Source: Siminovitchia terrae
GTDB taxonomy: Bacteria > Bacillota > Bacilli > Bacillales > Bacillaceae_C
Length of the DNA stretch: 64,000 bases
Reading direction: 5' to 3'
Assembly: GCF_003605405.2 (NCBI RefSeq)
Contig: NZ_QYTW02000021.1
Coordinates: forward strand, 1 to 64,000
Both the position numbers and the translations under genes were made by a program. The notes below the pieces were generated by a model, which saw only the letters and a list, made by a program, of their open reading frames with translations, was not told the DNA's origin and did not search any database. Shown here piece after piece: positions 41,582 through 53,623 of the stretch (within the stretch, counting starts at the first letter, position 1; every line of letters starts with the position of its first letter).

Positions 41582-41584
41582 TTC

Positions 41585-42241
41585 GTGGGTCAAAAAGTAA
41601 ACCCTATTGGAATGCGTATCGGCATTATTCGTGATTGGGAATCCAAGTGGTACGCAGACAAAGAATACGCAACTTTACTTCACGAAGATATAAAGGTGCG
41701 TGAATATATCGAAAATCGTCTCAAAGACGCTTCGGTTTCCAAAATTGAAATCGAACGTGCTGCAAACCGCATCAACATCACTGTCCACACAGCCAAGCCT
41801 GGAATGGTTATCGGTAAAGGTGGAAGTGAAGTAGAAGCCCTAAGAAAAGCATTGAACAAGCTTACAGGCAAACGAGTTCATATCAACATCGTTGAAATCA
41901 AAAAAGCTGATTTGGATGCGAAACTTGTTGCTGAAAACATCGCTCGTCAATTGGAAAGCCGGATCTCTTTCCGCCGTGCGCAAAAGCAGGCGATCCAGCG
42001 TACATTGCGTGCAGGTGCACAAGGTATCAAAACAATGGTTTCCGGCCGACTTGGCGGAGCTGATATCGCTCGTTCGGAACACTACAGCGAAGGAACTGTT
42101 CCACTTCATACACTTCGCGCAGATATCGACTATGCACATGCTGAAGCAGATACAACATACGGTAAGCTCGGCGTCAAAGTTTGGATTTACCGTGGAGAGG
42201 TCCTTCCAGAAAAGAAAAAGTCTGAGGAAGGAGGAAATTAA
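41585..42241 (+). CDS. rpsC: Ribosomal protein S3
   Basis: S3 lies at the mRNA entry tunnel and contributes to helicase activity. The 218-aa protein has the KH type 2 domain with [17 protein letters not shown] and the C-terminal domain starting near [22 protein letters not shown] 41585 follows AAGGAGGGG, which lies in the end of rplV; the spacing is 3 bp between genes. Confidence 0.97.
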   Translation: MGQKVNPIGMRIGIIRDWESKWYADKEYATLLHEDIKVREYIENRLKDASVSKIEIERAANRINITVHTAKPGMVIGKGGSEVEALRKALNKLTGKRVHINIVEIKKADLDAKLVAENIARQLESRISFRRAQKQAIQRTLRAGAQGIKTMVSGRLGGADIARSEHYSEGTVPLHTLRADIDYAHAEADTTYGKLGVKVWIYRGEVLPEKKKSEEGGN

Positions 42242-42243
42242 TC

Positions 42244-42678
42244 ATGTTAATGCCTAAAAGAGTGAAATACCGTCGTCCACATCGTGGAAACATGCGCGGT
42301 AAAGCAAAAGGCGGTACTGAAGTAGCATTCGGTGAATACGGTCTTCAAGCTCTTGAAGCTTCTTGGATCACAAACCGCCAAATTGAAGCAGCAAGGATCG
42401 CCATGACACGTTATATGAAACGTGGCGGTAAAGTATGGATTAAAATTTTCCCTCATAAAGCTTATACAGCTAAACCTTTGGAAGTACGGATGGGTTCCGG
42501 TAAAGGGGCTCCTGAAGGCTGGGTAGCTGTAGTAAAACCTGGCAAGATCATGTTTGAAATTGCTGGTGTATCTGAAGAGGTGGCTCGTGAGGCACTTCGA
42601 CTTGCATCCCACAAACTTCCAGTAAAATGTAAGTTTGTTAAACGAGAAGAAATTGGTGGTGAACGAAATGAAGGCTAA
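42244..42678 (+). CDS. rplP: Ribosomal protein L16
   Basis: L16 helps place the tRNA in the A and P sites. The 144-residue protein starts [15 protein letters not shown] and has [11 protein letters not shown] and [19 protein letters not shown]. The ATG lies 2 bp after the rpsC stop behind GGAGG; its last 11 bp overlap rpmC. Confidence 0.97.
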   Translation: MLMPKRVKYRRPHRGNMRGKAKGGTEVAFGEYGLQALEASWITNRQIEAARIAMTRYMKRGGKVWIKIFPHKAYTAKPLEVRMGSGKGAPEGWVAVVKPGKIMFEIAGVSEEVAREALRLASHKLPVKCKFVKREEIGGERNEG

Positions 42679-42871
42679 AGAAATCCGTGATTTGACCACT
42701 GCCGAAGTTGAACAGAATATCAAGTCTTTAAAGGAAGAATTATTTAACCTTCGCTTCCAGCTAGCTACAGGGCAATTGGAAAATACTGCCCGCATCCGAG
42801 AGGTCCGCAAAGGGATCGCCCGCATGAAAACGATCATTCGTGAAAGAGAGATCGGCATAACCAATCGATAG
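42668..42871 (+). CDS. rpmC: Ribosomal protein L29
   Basis: L29 is a two-helix protein near the tunnel exit. The 67-aa protein is typical ([32 protein letters not shown]). ATG 42668, inside the end of rplP and preceded by GGTGGTGA, gives the family start; an earlier in-frame TTG would add 11 unconserved residues. Confidence 0.95.
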   Translation: MKAKEIRDLTTAEVEQNIKSLKEELFNLRFQLATGQLENTARIREVRKGIARMKTIIREREIGITNR

Positions 42872-42890
42872 GTGAAAGGAGGTTGCGGAT

Positions 42891-43154
42891 ATGGCTGAAC
42901 GCAATCAGCGTAAAGTATACACAGGTCGTGTTGTCTCCGATAAAATGGATAAAACTGTTACAGTAATGGTTGAAACATATAAAAAACACAGCTTGTACGG
43001 CAAACGCGTAAAATATTCCAAGAAATTCAAAGCTCATGATGAGTTGAACGAAGCTAAAGTTGGGGATGTTGTCCGTATTATGGAAACTCGCCCTCTATCG
43101 GCTACAAAACGCTTCCGTCTTGTAGAGGTAGTTGAAAAAGCGGTTATCATTTAA
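42891..43154 (+). CDS. rpsQ: Ribosomal protein S17
   Basis: S17 is an OB-fold primary 16S-binding protein. The 87-residue protein contains [16 protein letters not shown] and the C-terminal signature [23 protein letters not shown] 42891 lies behind AAGGAGGT. Confidence 0.97.
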   Translation: MAERNQRKVYTGRVVSDKMDKTVTVMVETYKKHSLYGKRVKYSKKFKAHDELNEAKVGDVVRIMETRPLSATKRFRLVEVVEKAVII

Positions 43155-43173
43155 TTTTGTTTCGGATAGTTGA

Positions 43174-43563
<390 letters not shown>

Positions 43564-43604
43564 TATAAACACATGATTCGGTCACTCAAGGAGGTGCGAT
43601 TCAA

Positions 43605-43970
43605 ATGCACGTTAAAAAAGGCGACAAAGTGATGGTCCTTTCCGGCAAGGATAAAGGGAAAACAGGTACAGTACTTGCAGCATTTCCTAAGAAAGAACGC
43701 GTACTTGTCGAAGGAGTTAACATTGTGAAGAAGCATGCGAAACCTTCCCAAGAAAACCCGCAAGGCGGAATTTTTGACAAGGAAGCAGCCATTCATGCTT
43801 CTAATGTTATGGTCATTGATCCAAAAACTAATGAGCCAACAAGAATCGGCTATAAAAAAGTTACGGTCAAAGGCAAAGACGGTTTAGAAAAAGTCAAAAG
43901 TGTCCGGGTATCTAAGAAATCCGGTGAAGTTTTAGATACAGATTTAAAAGACAAGATCATTAGCCAGTAA
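43605..43970 (+). CDS. rplX: Ribosomal protein L24, longer than usual
   Basis: L24 is an assembly initiator with an N-terminal KOW motif ([18 protein letters not shown]). This copy has 121 residues, against about 103 in B. subtilis: a short insertion in the C-terminal half ([15 protein letters not shown] region) and a ten-residue tail ([10 protein letters not shown]) after the usual SGEVLD end. ATG 43605 follows AAGGAGGTG. The extra residues are in frame and there is no sign of frameshift. Confidence 0.96.
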   Translation: MHVKKGDKVMVLSGKDKGKTGTVLAAFPKKERVLVEGVNIVKKHAKPSQENPQGGIFDKEAAIHASNVMVIDPKTNEPTRIGYKKVTVKGKDGLEKVKSVRVSKKSGEVLDTDLKDKIISQ

Positions 43971-43993
43971 GTAGAAGAAGGGAGGTACAAAAT

Positions 43994-44533
43994 ATGAACC
44001 GCCTAAAGGAAAAATATCAAAAAGAAATCACACCTGCTCTTATGAGCAAGTTCAACTATAAATCAGTTATGCAAGTACCAAAAATTGAAAAAATCGTAAT
44101 TAACATGGGTGTTGGCGATGCTGTTCAAAACGCTAAAGCACTTGATAATGCAGTGGAAGAACTCTCTATGATCACAGGTCAAAAGCCTGTTGTGACAAGA
44201 GCGAAAAAATCCATTGCGGGATTCCGCCTTCGTGAAGGAATGCCGATTGGTGCTAAAGTGACACTTCGCGGTGAACGCATGTATGAGTTCTTTGACAAAT
44301 TGGTTTCTGTATCATTGCCACGTGTTCGTGACTTCCGCGGAATCTCCAAGAAGGCATTTGATGGACGCGGCAACTATACACTTGGAATCAAAGAGCAGCT
44401 CATTTTCCCAGAAATTGATTACGATAAAGTAAGCAAGGTTCGCGGAATGGACATTGTTATTGTCACAACAGCTAACACTGATGAAGAATCACGCGAGCTA
44501 TTAACTGGATTTGGAATGCCATTTCAAAAGTAA
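43994..44533 (+). CDS. rplE: Ribosomal protein L5
   Basis: L5 binds 5S rRNA and contacts S13 in bridge B1b. The 179-residue protein has [32 protein letters not shown] and [20 protein letters not shown], all family signatures. ATG 43994 is behind GGGAGGT. Confidence 0.97.
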   Translation: MNRLKEKYQKEITPALMSKFNYKSVMQVPKIEKIVINMGVGDAVQNAKALDNAVEELSMITGQKPVVTRAKKSIAGFRLREGMPIGAKVTLRGERMYEFFDKLVSVSLPRVRDFRGISKKAFDGRGNYTLGIKEQLIFPEIDYDKVSKVRGMDIVIVTTANTDEESRELLTGFGMPFQK

Positions 44534-44539
44534 TCGTAA

Positions 44540-44740
<201 letters not shown>

Positions 44741-44769
44741 GCCCGATATTGGGAAGGAGGTAAATATTA

Positions 44770-45168
44770 ATGGTTATGACTGATCCAATTGCAGACTTGC
44801 TTACAAGAATTCGAAACGCGAACATGGTCCGCCACGAGAAATTGGAAATTCCAGGTTCTAAAATCAAGAAGGACATTGCTGATATCCTTAAAAAAGAAGG
44901 TTTCATCCGCGATGTAGAATTCATCGAAGACAACAAGCAAGGTATTATCCGCATTTTTCTTAAATATGGAGCGAATAACGAGCGCGTTATTACCGGACTA
45001 AAACGTATCAGTAAGCCCGGTCTTCGTGTTTATGCAAAAGCAAACGAGGTTCCAAAAGTATTGAACGGTTTAGGAATTGCGCTTGTATCAACTTCTCAGG
45101 GAGTACTCTCCGACAAAGAAGCAAGAGCGAAACAAGTCGGCGGCGAAGTACTCGCATATGTTTGGTAA
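44770..45168 (+). CDS. rpsH: Ribosomal protein S8
   Basis: S8 is a primary 16S-binding protein and spc-operon repressor in E. coli. The 132-residue protein starts [18 protein letters not shown] and ends with the signature [25 protein letters not shown] 44770 lies behind GGAAGGAGGT. Confidence 0.97.
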   Translation: MVMTDPIADLLTRIRNANMVRHEKLEIPGSKIKKDIADILKKEGFIRDVEFIEDNKQGIIRIFLKYGANNERVITGLKRISKPGLRVYAKANEVPKVLNGLGIALVSTSQGVLSDKEARAKQVGGEVLAYVW

Positions 45169-45195
45169 TTTAGCAGAAAGAACGGAGGTGCAACA

Positions 45196-45732
45196 ATGTC
45201 CCGTATAGGCAATAAACCAATTGAAATCCCTTCTGGCGTAACAGTAACAAAAGAAGCAAACAAAGTGACTGTCAAAGGGCCAAAAGGTGAACTGAGCAAT
45301 ACATTCAATTCAGATATCAATATCAGCATTGAGGACAATGTCATCAACGTGACTCGTCCATCCGATGCAAAAGAACACCGCTCCATGCATGGAACAACAC
45401 GTTCCCTTGTAGCAAACATGGTAGAAGGTGTATCTAAAGGCTTTGAAAAATCACTTGAGCTTGTCGGTGTTGGTTACCGTGCACAGAAACAGGGCAAGAA
45501 GCTTGTGCTAAACGTTGGCTATTCCCACCCTGTAGAATTTGAACCGGAAGACGGTATCGAAATCGATGTACCATCCAACACAAAAGTGATCGTTAAAGGC
45601 TTCAACAAAGAAAGAGTCGGAGCATTGGCTTCTGATATTCGCGCTGTACGTCCGCCTGAGCCATACAAAGGCAAAGGAATTCGCTACGAAGGCGAATATG
45701 TACGCCGTAAAGAAGGTAAAACAGGTAAATAA
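45196..45732 (+). CDS. rplF: Ribosomal protein L6
   Basis: L6 lies near the GTPase centre. The 178-aa protein has two homologous L6 domains and the C-terminal signature [23 protein letters not shown] 45196 behind CGGAGGTG. Family length. Confidence 0.97.
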   Translation: MSRIGNKPIEIPSGVTVTKEANKVTVKGPKGELSNTFNSDINISIEDNVINVTRPSDAKEHRSMHGTTRSLVANMVEGVSKGFEKSLELVGVGYRAQKQGKKLVLNVGYSHPVEFEPEDGIEIDVPSNTKVIVKGFNKERVGALASDIRAVRPPEPYKGKGIRYEGEYVRRKEGKTGK

Positions 45733-45762
45733 AGCCGCTAGGCATTGAAAGGAGTGACTCGC

Positions 45763-46125
45763 ATGATTACAAAGCTTGATAAGAACAAAGTGCGCAAGAA
45801 AAGACATGCACGCGTCCGTACGAAAATCAGCGGAACAAGTGAGCGTCCACGTCTAAGCGTATACCGTTCTAATAAAAACATTTACGCTCAATTGATCGAC
45901 GATGAAACCGGGGTAACTTTAGCTAGTGCCTCCACTCTTGACAAAGAGCTTGATATCGAGTCTGCCGGCAATGCAGAGGCTTCCCAGAAAGTGGGAGAGC
46001 TCATCGCAAAGCGAGCAGCGGATAAAAACATCAAATCAGTGGTATTTGACCGCGGCGGTTACTTATACCATGGGCGTGTAAAAGCATTGGCTGATGCAGC
46101 GCGCGAGAATGGACTAGAATTTTAA
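45763..46125 (+). CDS. rplR: Ribosomal protein L18
   Basis: L18 binds 5S rRNA with L5. The 120-residue protein has [20 protein letters not shown] and the C-terminal [24 protein letters not shown] 45763 (MITKLDKN) follows AAAGGAG and is the family start; upstream in-frame codons overlap that site. Confidence 0.97.
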   Translation: MITKLDKNKVRKKRHARVRTKISGTSERPRLSVYRSNKNIYAQLIDDETGVTLASASTLDKELDIESAGNAEASQKVGELIAKRAADKNIKSVVFDRGGYLYHGRVKALADAARENGLEF

Positions 46126-46148
46126 TACAAAAAGGAGGGACGGACTAC

Positions 46149-46649
46149 ATGAGTCAAATTGATGCCAACAAACTTGAACTAGAAGAACGCGTAGTTACAG
46201 TAAACCGTGTGGCAAAAGTTGTGAAAGGTGGACGCCGCTTCCGCTTTACTGCACTGGTTGTAGTAGGTGACAAAAACGGCCATGTCGGATTTGGTACTGG
46301 GAAAGCTCAAGAAGTTCCAGAAGCGATCCGCAAAGCGATCGAAGATGCTAAGAAGAACATGGTTGATGTACCTTTAGTTGAGTCAACAATTCCACACCAA
46401 ATCATTGGCCGTTACGGCGGTGGGCAAGTATTGCTTAAACCGGCTAGTGCGGGTACTGGAGTTATTGCTGGGGGACCTGTCCGTGCGGTACTTGAGCTTG
46501 CTGGAATAGCTGATATCACTTCAAAATCACTTGGATCCAGCACACCAATTAACATGGTTCGTGCAACTGTTGAAGGGATCAAAAACCTGAAACGTGCTGA
46601 AGATGTAGCGAAACTTCGCAATAAAACAGTAGAAGAATTGTTAGGTTAA
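46149..46649 (+). CDS. rpsE: Ribosomal protein S5
   Basis: S5 helps form the mRNA entry channel and decoding fidelity site. The 166-aa protein has the N-terminal dsRBD-like domain [20 protein letters not shown], with the spectinomycin loop KVVKGGRR intact, and [22 protein letters not shown] 46149 behind AAGGAGGGA. Confidence 0.97.
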   Translation: MSQIDANKLELEERVVTVNRVAKVVKGGRRFRFTALVVVGDKNGHVGFGTGKAQEVPEAIRKAIEDAKKNMVDVPLVESTIPHQIIGRYGGGQVLLKPASAGTGVIAGGPVRAVLELAGIADITSKSLGSSTPINMVRATVEGIKNLKRAEDVAKLRNKTVEELLG

Positions 46650-46661
46650 GGAGGGGAGATC

Positions 46662-46844
46662 ATGACACAAAAACTAGCAGTCACCCTCAAACGCAGCTTG
46701 ATTGGACGGACACAAGATCAGCGTGACACTGTGAAAGCACTTGGGTTGCGCAAGCTTCACCAAACAGTCGAGCATACTGATAATCCGGCTATTCGGGGAA
46801 TGATCAACAAAGTTTCCCATCTTATAGAAGTAAAAGAACAATAA
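46662..46844 (+). CDS. rpmD: Ribosomal protein L30
   Basis: L30 is a 60-residue ferredoxin-like 50S protein. The segment [20 protein letters not shown] and [20 protein letters not shown] match the family. ATG 46662 behind AAGGAGGGG. Confidence 0.97.
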   Translation: MTQKLAVTLKRSLIGRTQDQRDTVKALGLRKLHQTVEHTDNPAIRGMINKVSHLIEVKEQ

Positions 46845-46872
46845 TCAACAAAGAATGAAGGAGGTGCGCAAA

Positions 46873-47313
46873 ATGAAACTTCATGAGTTAAAACCTGCTG
46901 AAGGAGCTCGTAAAGAGCGCAACCGTGTAGGTCGCGGTATCGGTTCAGGAAACGGCAAAACTTCCGGCAGAGGACATAAAGGACAAAATGCTCGTTCAGG
47001 CGGCGGTGTACGCCTCGGATTTGAAGGTGGCCAAACTCCTTTATTCCAACGTTTGCCTAAACGTGGTTTTACAAACATCAATCGCAAAGAGTATGCGGTT
47101 GTTAACTTGGACGCACTAAACCGCTTTGAAGACGGAACTGAAGTGACTCCTGAACTTTTGATTGAAACTGGAGTTGTTCGGAACGAAAAATCCGGTATCA
47201 AGATTCTTGCGAAAGGTAACATCGAGAAAAAGCTTACTGTAAAAGCGAATAAATTCTCGTCTGCTGCAAAAGAAGCTATTGAAGCTGCCGGCGGTTCAAC
47301 TGAGGTGGTTTAA
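46873..47313 (+). CDS. rplO: Ribosomal protein L15
   Basis: L15 is a late-assembly 50S protein with a glycine-rich N-terminal extension ([20 protein letters not shown]). The protein has 146 residues. ATG 46873 ([11 protein letters not shown]) follows GAAGGAGGTG; in-frame codons upstream overlap the ribosome binding site. Its stop shares one base with the secY start. Confidence 0.97.
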   Translation: MKLHELKPAEGARKERNRVGRGIGSGNGKTSGRGHKGQNARSGGGVRLGFEGGQTPLFQRLPKRGFTNINRKEYAVVNLDALNRFEDGTEVTPELLIETGVVRNEKSGIKILAKGNIEKKLTVKANKFSSAAKEAIEAAGGSTEVV

Positions 47314-48605
47314 TGTTTCAAACGATCTCCAACCTTATGCGTGTGCGGGATATAAGAAGAAAAATCATTTTCACCTTATTGATGCTGATTGTTTTTCGAA
47401 TCGGGGCTTTCATACCGGTTCCAAATGTTGATGCAAACGTACTGAAAATGCAAGATCAAGCCAGTCTGTTTGGCTTTATGAATATTTTTGGCGGCGGTGC
47501 CCTGCAAAACTTCTCTATTTTTGCGATGGGGATCATGCCATACATTACGGCATCCATTATTGTTCAGCTTTTGCAAATGGATGTCGTGCCAAAATTCACT
47601 GAATGGTCTAAGCAAGGTGAAGTGGGAAGGCGTAAACTGGCACAGTTTACCCGCTACTTCACAATTGTTCTTGCACTCATCCAGGCGTTGGGTATGTCTT
47701 ACGGGTTCAATCGGATGACACAGCTTCAACTGATTAAAGATCCCGGATTCGGCACGTATATCACCATTGCCATCGTCTTGACTGCTGGGACAGCATTTTT
47801 GATGTGGCTAGGCGAACAAATCACATCACATGGCGTTGGGAACGGCATTTCCATCATTATCTTTGCTGGAATTGTCGCTGGGATTCCAGGCGCTGTGAAC
47901 CAGATCTATGCTCAACAGTTTGAAGGTGCAGGAGACCAATTATTTATTCGAATTGTCGTCATGCTGCTCATCCTGCTTGCTATTATTGCCATTATTGTCG
48001 GCGTGGTCTTTGTCCAGCAGGCATTGCGTAAAATTCCAATCCAATATGCAAAACGCATGGATGGACGCAACCCTGTCGGAGGACAAAATACCCATTTGCC
48101 TTTGAAGGTAAATGCAGCTGGAGTTATTCCAGTCATTTTCGCGAGCGCGTTTATTGTTACTCCACAAACGATTACGACATTCTTTGGTTCAAGTGAACTG
48201 GCAAGCACGATCCAATCGTTTTTTGACCATACGAAACCAGTCGGAATGATTATATATGTTGCATTGATTGTTGCCTTTACTTATTTTTATGCATTTGTTC
48301 AGGTCAACCCTGAGCAGGTTGCTGAAAATCTGAAGAAGCAGGGCGGTTATATACCAGGAATTCGTCCAGGCAAAAATACTCAGGAGTACATGACACGCGT
48401 TTTGTACCGACTGACTTTTGTTGGAGCACTATTTCTGGCGTTGATTTCAATTTTACCGGTATTCTTTATTAAATTTGCTGGATTGCCGGAAGCTGCCCAA
48501 ATTGGTGGAACAGGATTGTTAATTGTTGTCGGTGTTGCGCTGGAGACGATGAAACAACTGGAGGCTCAACTGGTTAAGCGCCACTATAAAGGCTTCATTA
48601 AATAA
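47313..48605 (+). CDS. secY: SecY, protein-conducting channel
   Basis: SecY is the ten-helix pore of the Sec translocon in the cytoplasmic membrane. The 430-residue protein has the N-terminal segment RRKIIFTLLMLIVFRIGAFI (TM1), plug region after GGGALQNFSIFAMGIMPYI, the C4/C5 loops and terminal LEAQLVKRHYKGFIK. ATG 47313 overlaps the rplO stop (TAATG). Partner secE is at 17480. Confidence 0.98.
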   Translation: MFQTISNLMRVRDIRRKIIFTLLMLIVFRIGAFIPVPNVDANVLKMQDQASLFGFMNIFGGGALQNFSIFAMGIMPYITASIIVQLLQMDVVPKFTEWSKQGEVGRRKLAQFTRYFTIVLALIQALGMSYGFNRMTQLQLIKDPGFGTYITIAIVLTAGTAFLMWLGEQITSHGVGNGISIIIFAGIVAGIPGAVNQIYAQQFEGAGDQLFIRIVVMLLILLAIIAIIVGVVFVQQALRKIPIQYAKRMDGRNPVGGQNTHLPLKVNAAGVIPVIFASAFIVTPQTITTFFGSSELASTIQSFFDHTKPVGMIIYVALIVAFTYFYAFVQVNPEQVAENLKKQGGYIPGIRPGKNTQEYMTRVLYRLTFVGALFLALISILPVFFIKFAGLPEAAQIGGTGLLIVVGVALETMKQLEAQLVKRHYKGFIK

Positions 48606-48646
48606 AAGACGGGTAACTTCCCGAATGAAAGCAAGGGGCGGTATGA

Positions 48647-49296
<650 letters not shown>

Positions 49297-49297
<1 letters not shown>

Positions 49298-50043
49298 TGA
49301 TTATTTGCAAAACACCTCGAGAAATAGAAATCATGAGAGAAGCGGGACGGATTGTTGCGCTGACTCATCAAGAGTTGGTAAAGCATATTCAGCCAGGGAT
49401 CACAACAAAAGAGATCGATTCGATTGCTGAAAAGTTCATCAAAAAGCATGATGCGCATCCATCTTTCCTCGGGTATAACGGGTTTAAAGGAAGTGTCTGT
49501 GCATCTGTAAATGAAGAGCTTGTTCACGGAATACCAGGTGACCGCATTCTAAAGGATGGCGACATCATCACATTGGACATCGGAGCCGAGTACAACGGCT
49601 ATCACGGTGATTCCGCGTGGACATATGCAGTAGGCAAAATCGATGAGGAAACGAAAGAATTGCTTGATGTTACAGAGGAATCCCTCTATAAAGGCTTGGA
49701 AGAAGCGAAGCCGGGTGCTCGTCTTTCAAACATTTCCCATGCGATTCAAGCGTATGTGGAATCCAATGGACTTTCCATTGTCCGTGAGTATGTAGGGCAT
49801 GGTATTGGTCAAAACTTACATGAGGATCCACAAATCCCAAACTACGGACTCCCAAATAAAGGACCTCGTTTACGACCTGGTATGGTGCTTGCCATTGAAC
49901 CGATGGTAAATGCCGGAAGCCGCTATGTAAAAACATTGGCGGACAATTGGACGGTCGTGACGGTTGACGGCAAAATGTGTGCACATTTTGAGCACACCAT
50001 AGCCATTACAGATACAGGTTTTGAGATATTAACAAAGTTGTGA
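49297..50043 (+). CDS. map: Methionine aminopeptidase, type I
   Basis: Map removes N-terminal methionine from new proteins. The 248-residue protein carries the five metal ligands: Asp in [11 protein letters not shown] and HGDSAW, His in [10 protein letters not shown], Glu in AIEPMV and Glu in HFEHT. ATG 49297 overlaps the adk stop (TAATG). Gene order secY-adk-map is conserved in bacilli. Confidence 0.97.
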
Positions 50044-50058
50044 GCGTAGGTGATCGGG

Positions 50059-50394
50059 TTGAAAGAGTCTGATTCGAACCCCCAGATAGGCCAGGTCGTC
50101 TGTATTCATAAGGGGCGAGATACCGGGCAGTACGCGATTGTTATTCAACTCATTGATGAACGGTTTGTTTTGATTGCGGATGGTGATAAACGAAAGTTTG
50201 ACCGCCCCAAAAAGAAAAACATTCAACACCTGGAATGTTTCGACTATATTTCTCCGGAAGTACGCACTAGCATGCTAGATACCGGAAAAGTCACTAACGG
50301 GAAGTTGCGATGGGCTCTTGGAAAATTCATGGAAGATGTTTTGGAAGTTTTAGAGAAGGGAGACGAGTATGATGGCGAAGGAAGATGTAATTGA
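50059..50394 (+). CDS. KOW-domain (L14e-like) RNA-binding protein
   Basis: A short protein (about 111 aa) with an N-terminal KOW-type motif ([20 protein letters not shown]) and [22 protein letters not shown], like the small KOW protein encoded between map and infA in B. subtilis (ybzG). It probably binds rRNA or mRNA; function unknown. TTG 50059 is chosen because AGGTGA is 5 bp upstream; an in-frame GTG at 50050 overlaps that site. The 3' end overlaps infA by 23 bp, suggesting coupling. Confidence 0.8.
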   Translation: MKESDSNPQIGQVVCIHKGRDTGQYAIVIQLIDERFVLIADGDKRKFDRPKKKNIQHLECFDYISPEVRTSMLDTGKVTNGKLRWALGKFMEDVLEVLEKGDEYDGEGRCN

Positions 50395-50590
50395 AGTTGA
50401 AGGCAAGGTAGTAGATACTTTGCCAAACGCCATGTTTAAGGTAGAATTAGAAAATGGTCATACGGTGCTAGCACATGTATCGGGAAAAATTCGCATGCAT
50501 TTCATTCGAATTTTGCCTGGTGATAGAGTAACCGTAGAACTTTCTCCGTACGATTTAACTAGAGGAAGAATCACTTACCGTTTTAAATAA
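50372..50590 (+). CDS. infA: Translation initiation factor IF-1
   Basis: IF-1 is a 72-residue OB-fold protein that blocks the 30S A site during initiation. The sequence [13 protein letters not shown] to RGRITYRFK is nearly identical to Bacillus IF-1. ATG 50372 is the family start, 9 bp from GAAGGGAG; an ATG one codon earlier also exists. Confidence 0.98.
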   Translation: MAKEDVIEVEGKVVDTLPNAMFKVELENGHTVLAHVSGKIRMHFIRILPGDRVTVELSPYDLTRGRITYRFK

Positions 50591-50623
50591 GTGTGCACTT
50601 CAGGCTCTTAAGGAGGTTTTTAA

Positions 50624-50740
<117 letters not shown>

Positions 50741-50759
50741 ATGAAGGAGGTGCTAGCGC

Positions 50760-51125
50760 ATGGCACGTATTGCTGGTGTAGATATTCCGCGTGAAAAACG
50801 CGTAGTAATTGCTTTGACATATATTTACGGGATCGGTCAAAACACAGCTTCCAAAATTCTTGCAGAAGCGGGTGTTTCCGAAGATACACGCGTACGCGAC
50901 TTGACTGACGACGAACTGGATAAAATCCGTGGAATCATTGACGCATTGAAAGTCGAAGGTGACCTTCGCCGTGAAGTGTCTTTGAACGTGAAACGCTTGA
51001 TGGAAATTGGTTCTTATCGTGGTCTTCGCCACCGCCGTGGACTTCCTGTACGTGGACAAAATACGAAGAACAACGCTCGTACACGTAAAGGCCCACGTAA
51101 AACAGTAGCAGGTAAGAAAAAATAA
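50760..51125 (+). CDS. rpsM: Ribosomal protein S13
   Basis: S13 is a 30S head protein contacting P-site tRNA and L5. The 121-aa protein starts [20 protein letters not shown] and has [20 protein letters not shown] followed by a basic tail. ATG 50760 behind GAAGGAGGTG. It begins the alpha segment (rpsM-rpsK-rpoA-rplQ). Confidence 0.97.
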   Translation: MARIAGVDIPREKRVVIALTYIYGIGQNTASKILAEAGVSEDTRVRDLTDDELDKIRGIIDALKVEGDLRREVSLNVKRLMEIGSYRGLRHRRGLPVRGQNTKNNARTRKGPRKTVAGKKK

Positions 51126-51145
51126 TAAGTAAAGGAGGTTTTTAA

Positions 51146-51538
<393 letters not shown>

Positions 51539-51543
51539 TGAAT

Positions 51544-51574
51544 TTGTATAAACTCTGTATTACTTGTCTATAAT
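51544..51574 (+). promoter_or_regulatory. Possible internal promoter before rpoA
   Basis: TTGTAT (51544-51549) and TATAAT (51569-51574) with a 19-bp spacer in the 165-bp rpsK-rpoA gap. The -10 is perfect, but the spacing is long. Confidence 0.45.
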
Positions 51575-51703
51575 GGGGTAATATATGAATTTATCGTGAA
51601 AATTCTATTTTTCCTCACCAGTTGTTGCAAATTCGAAATGTAACATGGGGAATTTCGGACAATCTGACCGGAGTTTCGACGTTTTGAAGGAGGGTATATG
51701 TGA

Positions 51704-52648
51704 ATGATCGAGATTGAAAAACCAAAAATAGAAACGATTGAGATCAGCGAAGACGCCAGATACGGGAAATTTGTTGTTGAACCGCTTGAACGTGGATATG
51801 GTACAACTTTGGGTAACTCCTTACGTCGTATTTTACTATCTTCACTCCCGGGTGCGGCGATCACATCTATTCAAATTGAAGGTGTACAACATGAATTTTC
51901 AACCGTTGAAGGTGTAGTCGAAGATGTTACCTCTATCATCCTTAATCTAAAAAAATTAGCTTTGAAAATATATTCGGATGAAGAAAAGACATTGGAAATC
52001 GACGTGCAAGGCGAAGGGGAAGTAAAAGGTTCCGACATTATGCATGACAGTGATGTTGAAATTTTGAATCCCGATCTGCCTATTGCTACGCTTGCAGCCA
52101 ATGCGAATTTCCGTGTCCGTATGACCGCACAGCGCGGTAGAGGCTATACGCCTGCTGATTTGAACAAACGTGACGACCTTCCAATCGGCGTCATTCCTAT
52201 CGATTCTATTTATACACCAGTTTCCCGTGTAAACTATCAGGTGGAAAATACTCGTGTAGGCCAAATGACAAACTACGATAAACTGTCGCTCGATGTTTGG
52301 ACAAATGGCAGCATCAGCCCCGAAGAAGCTATTTCTTTAGGTGCAAAAATTTTAACAGAGCACTTAAATATCTTTGTCGGTTTGACGGACGAAGCTCAAC
52401 ATGCCGAAATTATGGTTGAAAAAGAAGAGGATCAAAAGGAAAAGGTTCTGGAAATGACAATCGAAGAGCTGGATCTTTCTGTTCGTTCTTACAACTGCTT
52501 GAAGCGTGCAGGAATCAATACTGTCCAAGAACTTGCCAACAAAACGGAAGAAGATATGATGAAAGTGCGTAACCTTGGAAGAAAATCGTTGGAAGAAGTA
52601 AAAGGCAAGTTGGATGAACTGGGCCTCGAACTTCGCAAAGACGACTAA
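51704..52648 (+). CDS. rpoA: RNA polymerase alpha subunit
   Basis: Alpha dimerises to start polymerase assembly and its C-terminal domain binds UP elements and activators. The 314-residue protein has the N-terminal assembly domain ([20 protein letters not shown]) and the C-terminal domain (about 245-314; [20 protein letters not shown] and [19 protein letters not shown]). ATG 51704 follows GAAGGAGGG. Confidence 0.98.
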   Translation: MIEIEKPKIETIEISEDARYGKFVVEPLERGYGTTLGNSLRRILLSSLPGAAITSIQIEGVQHEFSTVEGVVEDVTSIILNLKKLALKIYSDEEKTLEIDVQGEGEVKGSDIMHDSDVEILNPDLPIATLAANANFRVRMTAQRGRGYTPADLNKRDDLPIGVIPIDSIYTPVSRVNYQVENTRVGQMTNYDKLSLDVWTNGSISPEEAISLGAKILTEHLNIFVGLTDEAQHAEIMVEKEEDQKEKVLEMTIEELDLSVRSYNCLKRAGINTVQELANKTEEDMMKVRNLGRKSLEEVKGKLDELGLELRKDD

Positions 52649-52686
52649 TTGAAAAATACACGTCACCATGAAGGAGGGAAACCTGA

Positions 52687-53049
<363 letters not shown>

Positions 53050-53059
53050 TTCGCGATGG

Positions 53060-53095
53060 AAAAGGGCAGGGCGCGCGGGTCTCGCCCTTTTTCTT
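53060..53095 (+). terminator. Intrinsic terminator after rplQ
   Basis: AAAAGGGC (53060-53067) pairs with GCCCTTTT (53084-53091) with GC-rich sequence inside, followed by a T-rich tail. Confidence 0.85.
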
Positions 53096-53154
53096 TAAAG
53101 AGTAAAAAAGTACAAAGTTAGATGGAATATTTTGTTCTAATTAAGATTTAATAT

Positions 53155-53490
53155 GTCTAGCTACGACGTACAGGAAGTACTAGTGCAAGCGAAGCGACAG
53201 GATGTCGCGCCCTGAGCCTGCAGGCGCCATCGGCTCGAGGTCACAAGTCAAATTGCTGTGGTGGCTGAGGGAACTGCCTCCTCGCAATTCGCCTTGTGCT
53301 TGTCGCCGCTAGGCGGGCGCCTTGCGCTTTTCTTAAAACATGAAGCTAAAAAAGAGCGTTACGATAGGCACAAACAAATAGAAAGTGATCCTGTCTAGCT
53401 CCATGCACCTTCTCCCCCTGCTTAGCCGCATGGGCCAAGGTACCGGTTGTCCGGCACCTGGAGCAAGGTGCAGGCTTTTTTCTATTTATA
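53155..53490. repeat. Composite interspersed-repeat block between rplQ and ecfA1
   Basis: Three modules. 53166-53209 is the inverted copy of the 44-nt repeat at 10670-10713 (41 of 44 identical). 53221-53333 is the foldback module shared with 22183-22292. 53394-53490 starts GTCTAGCTCCATGCACCTT and closes with AAGGTGCAGGC and six T, so its ends pair (GCACCTT/AAGGTGC; CTCCA/TGGAG) and resemble a terminator. The remaining gap to 53623 shows no gene and no clear promoter for the ecf genes. Confidence 0.75.
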
Positions 53491-53623
53491 GAGGTAGTTC
53501 AAAAAGGACCAAATGGCTATGAAGAGCTTCTTTTCATTGCCTGCTTTTTGGTAGCCTTTTGAACACCTGCTAACAAACGCTTGTTAAAAGGAAATGAAGC
53601 AAAGGCACGAGGAGGAATAGGGG

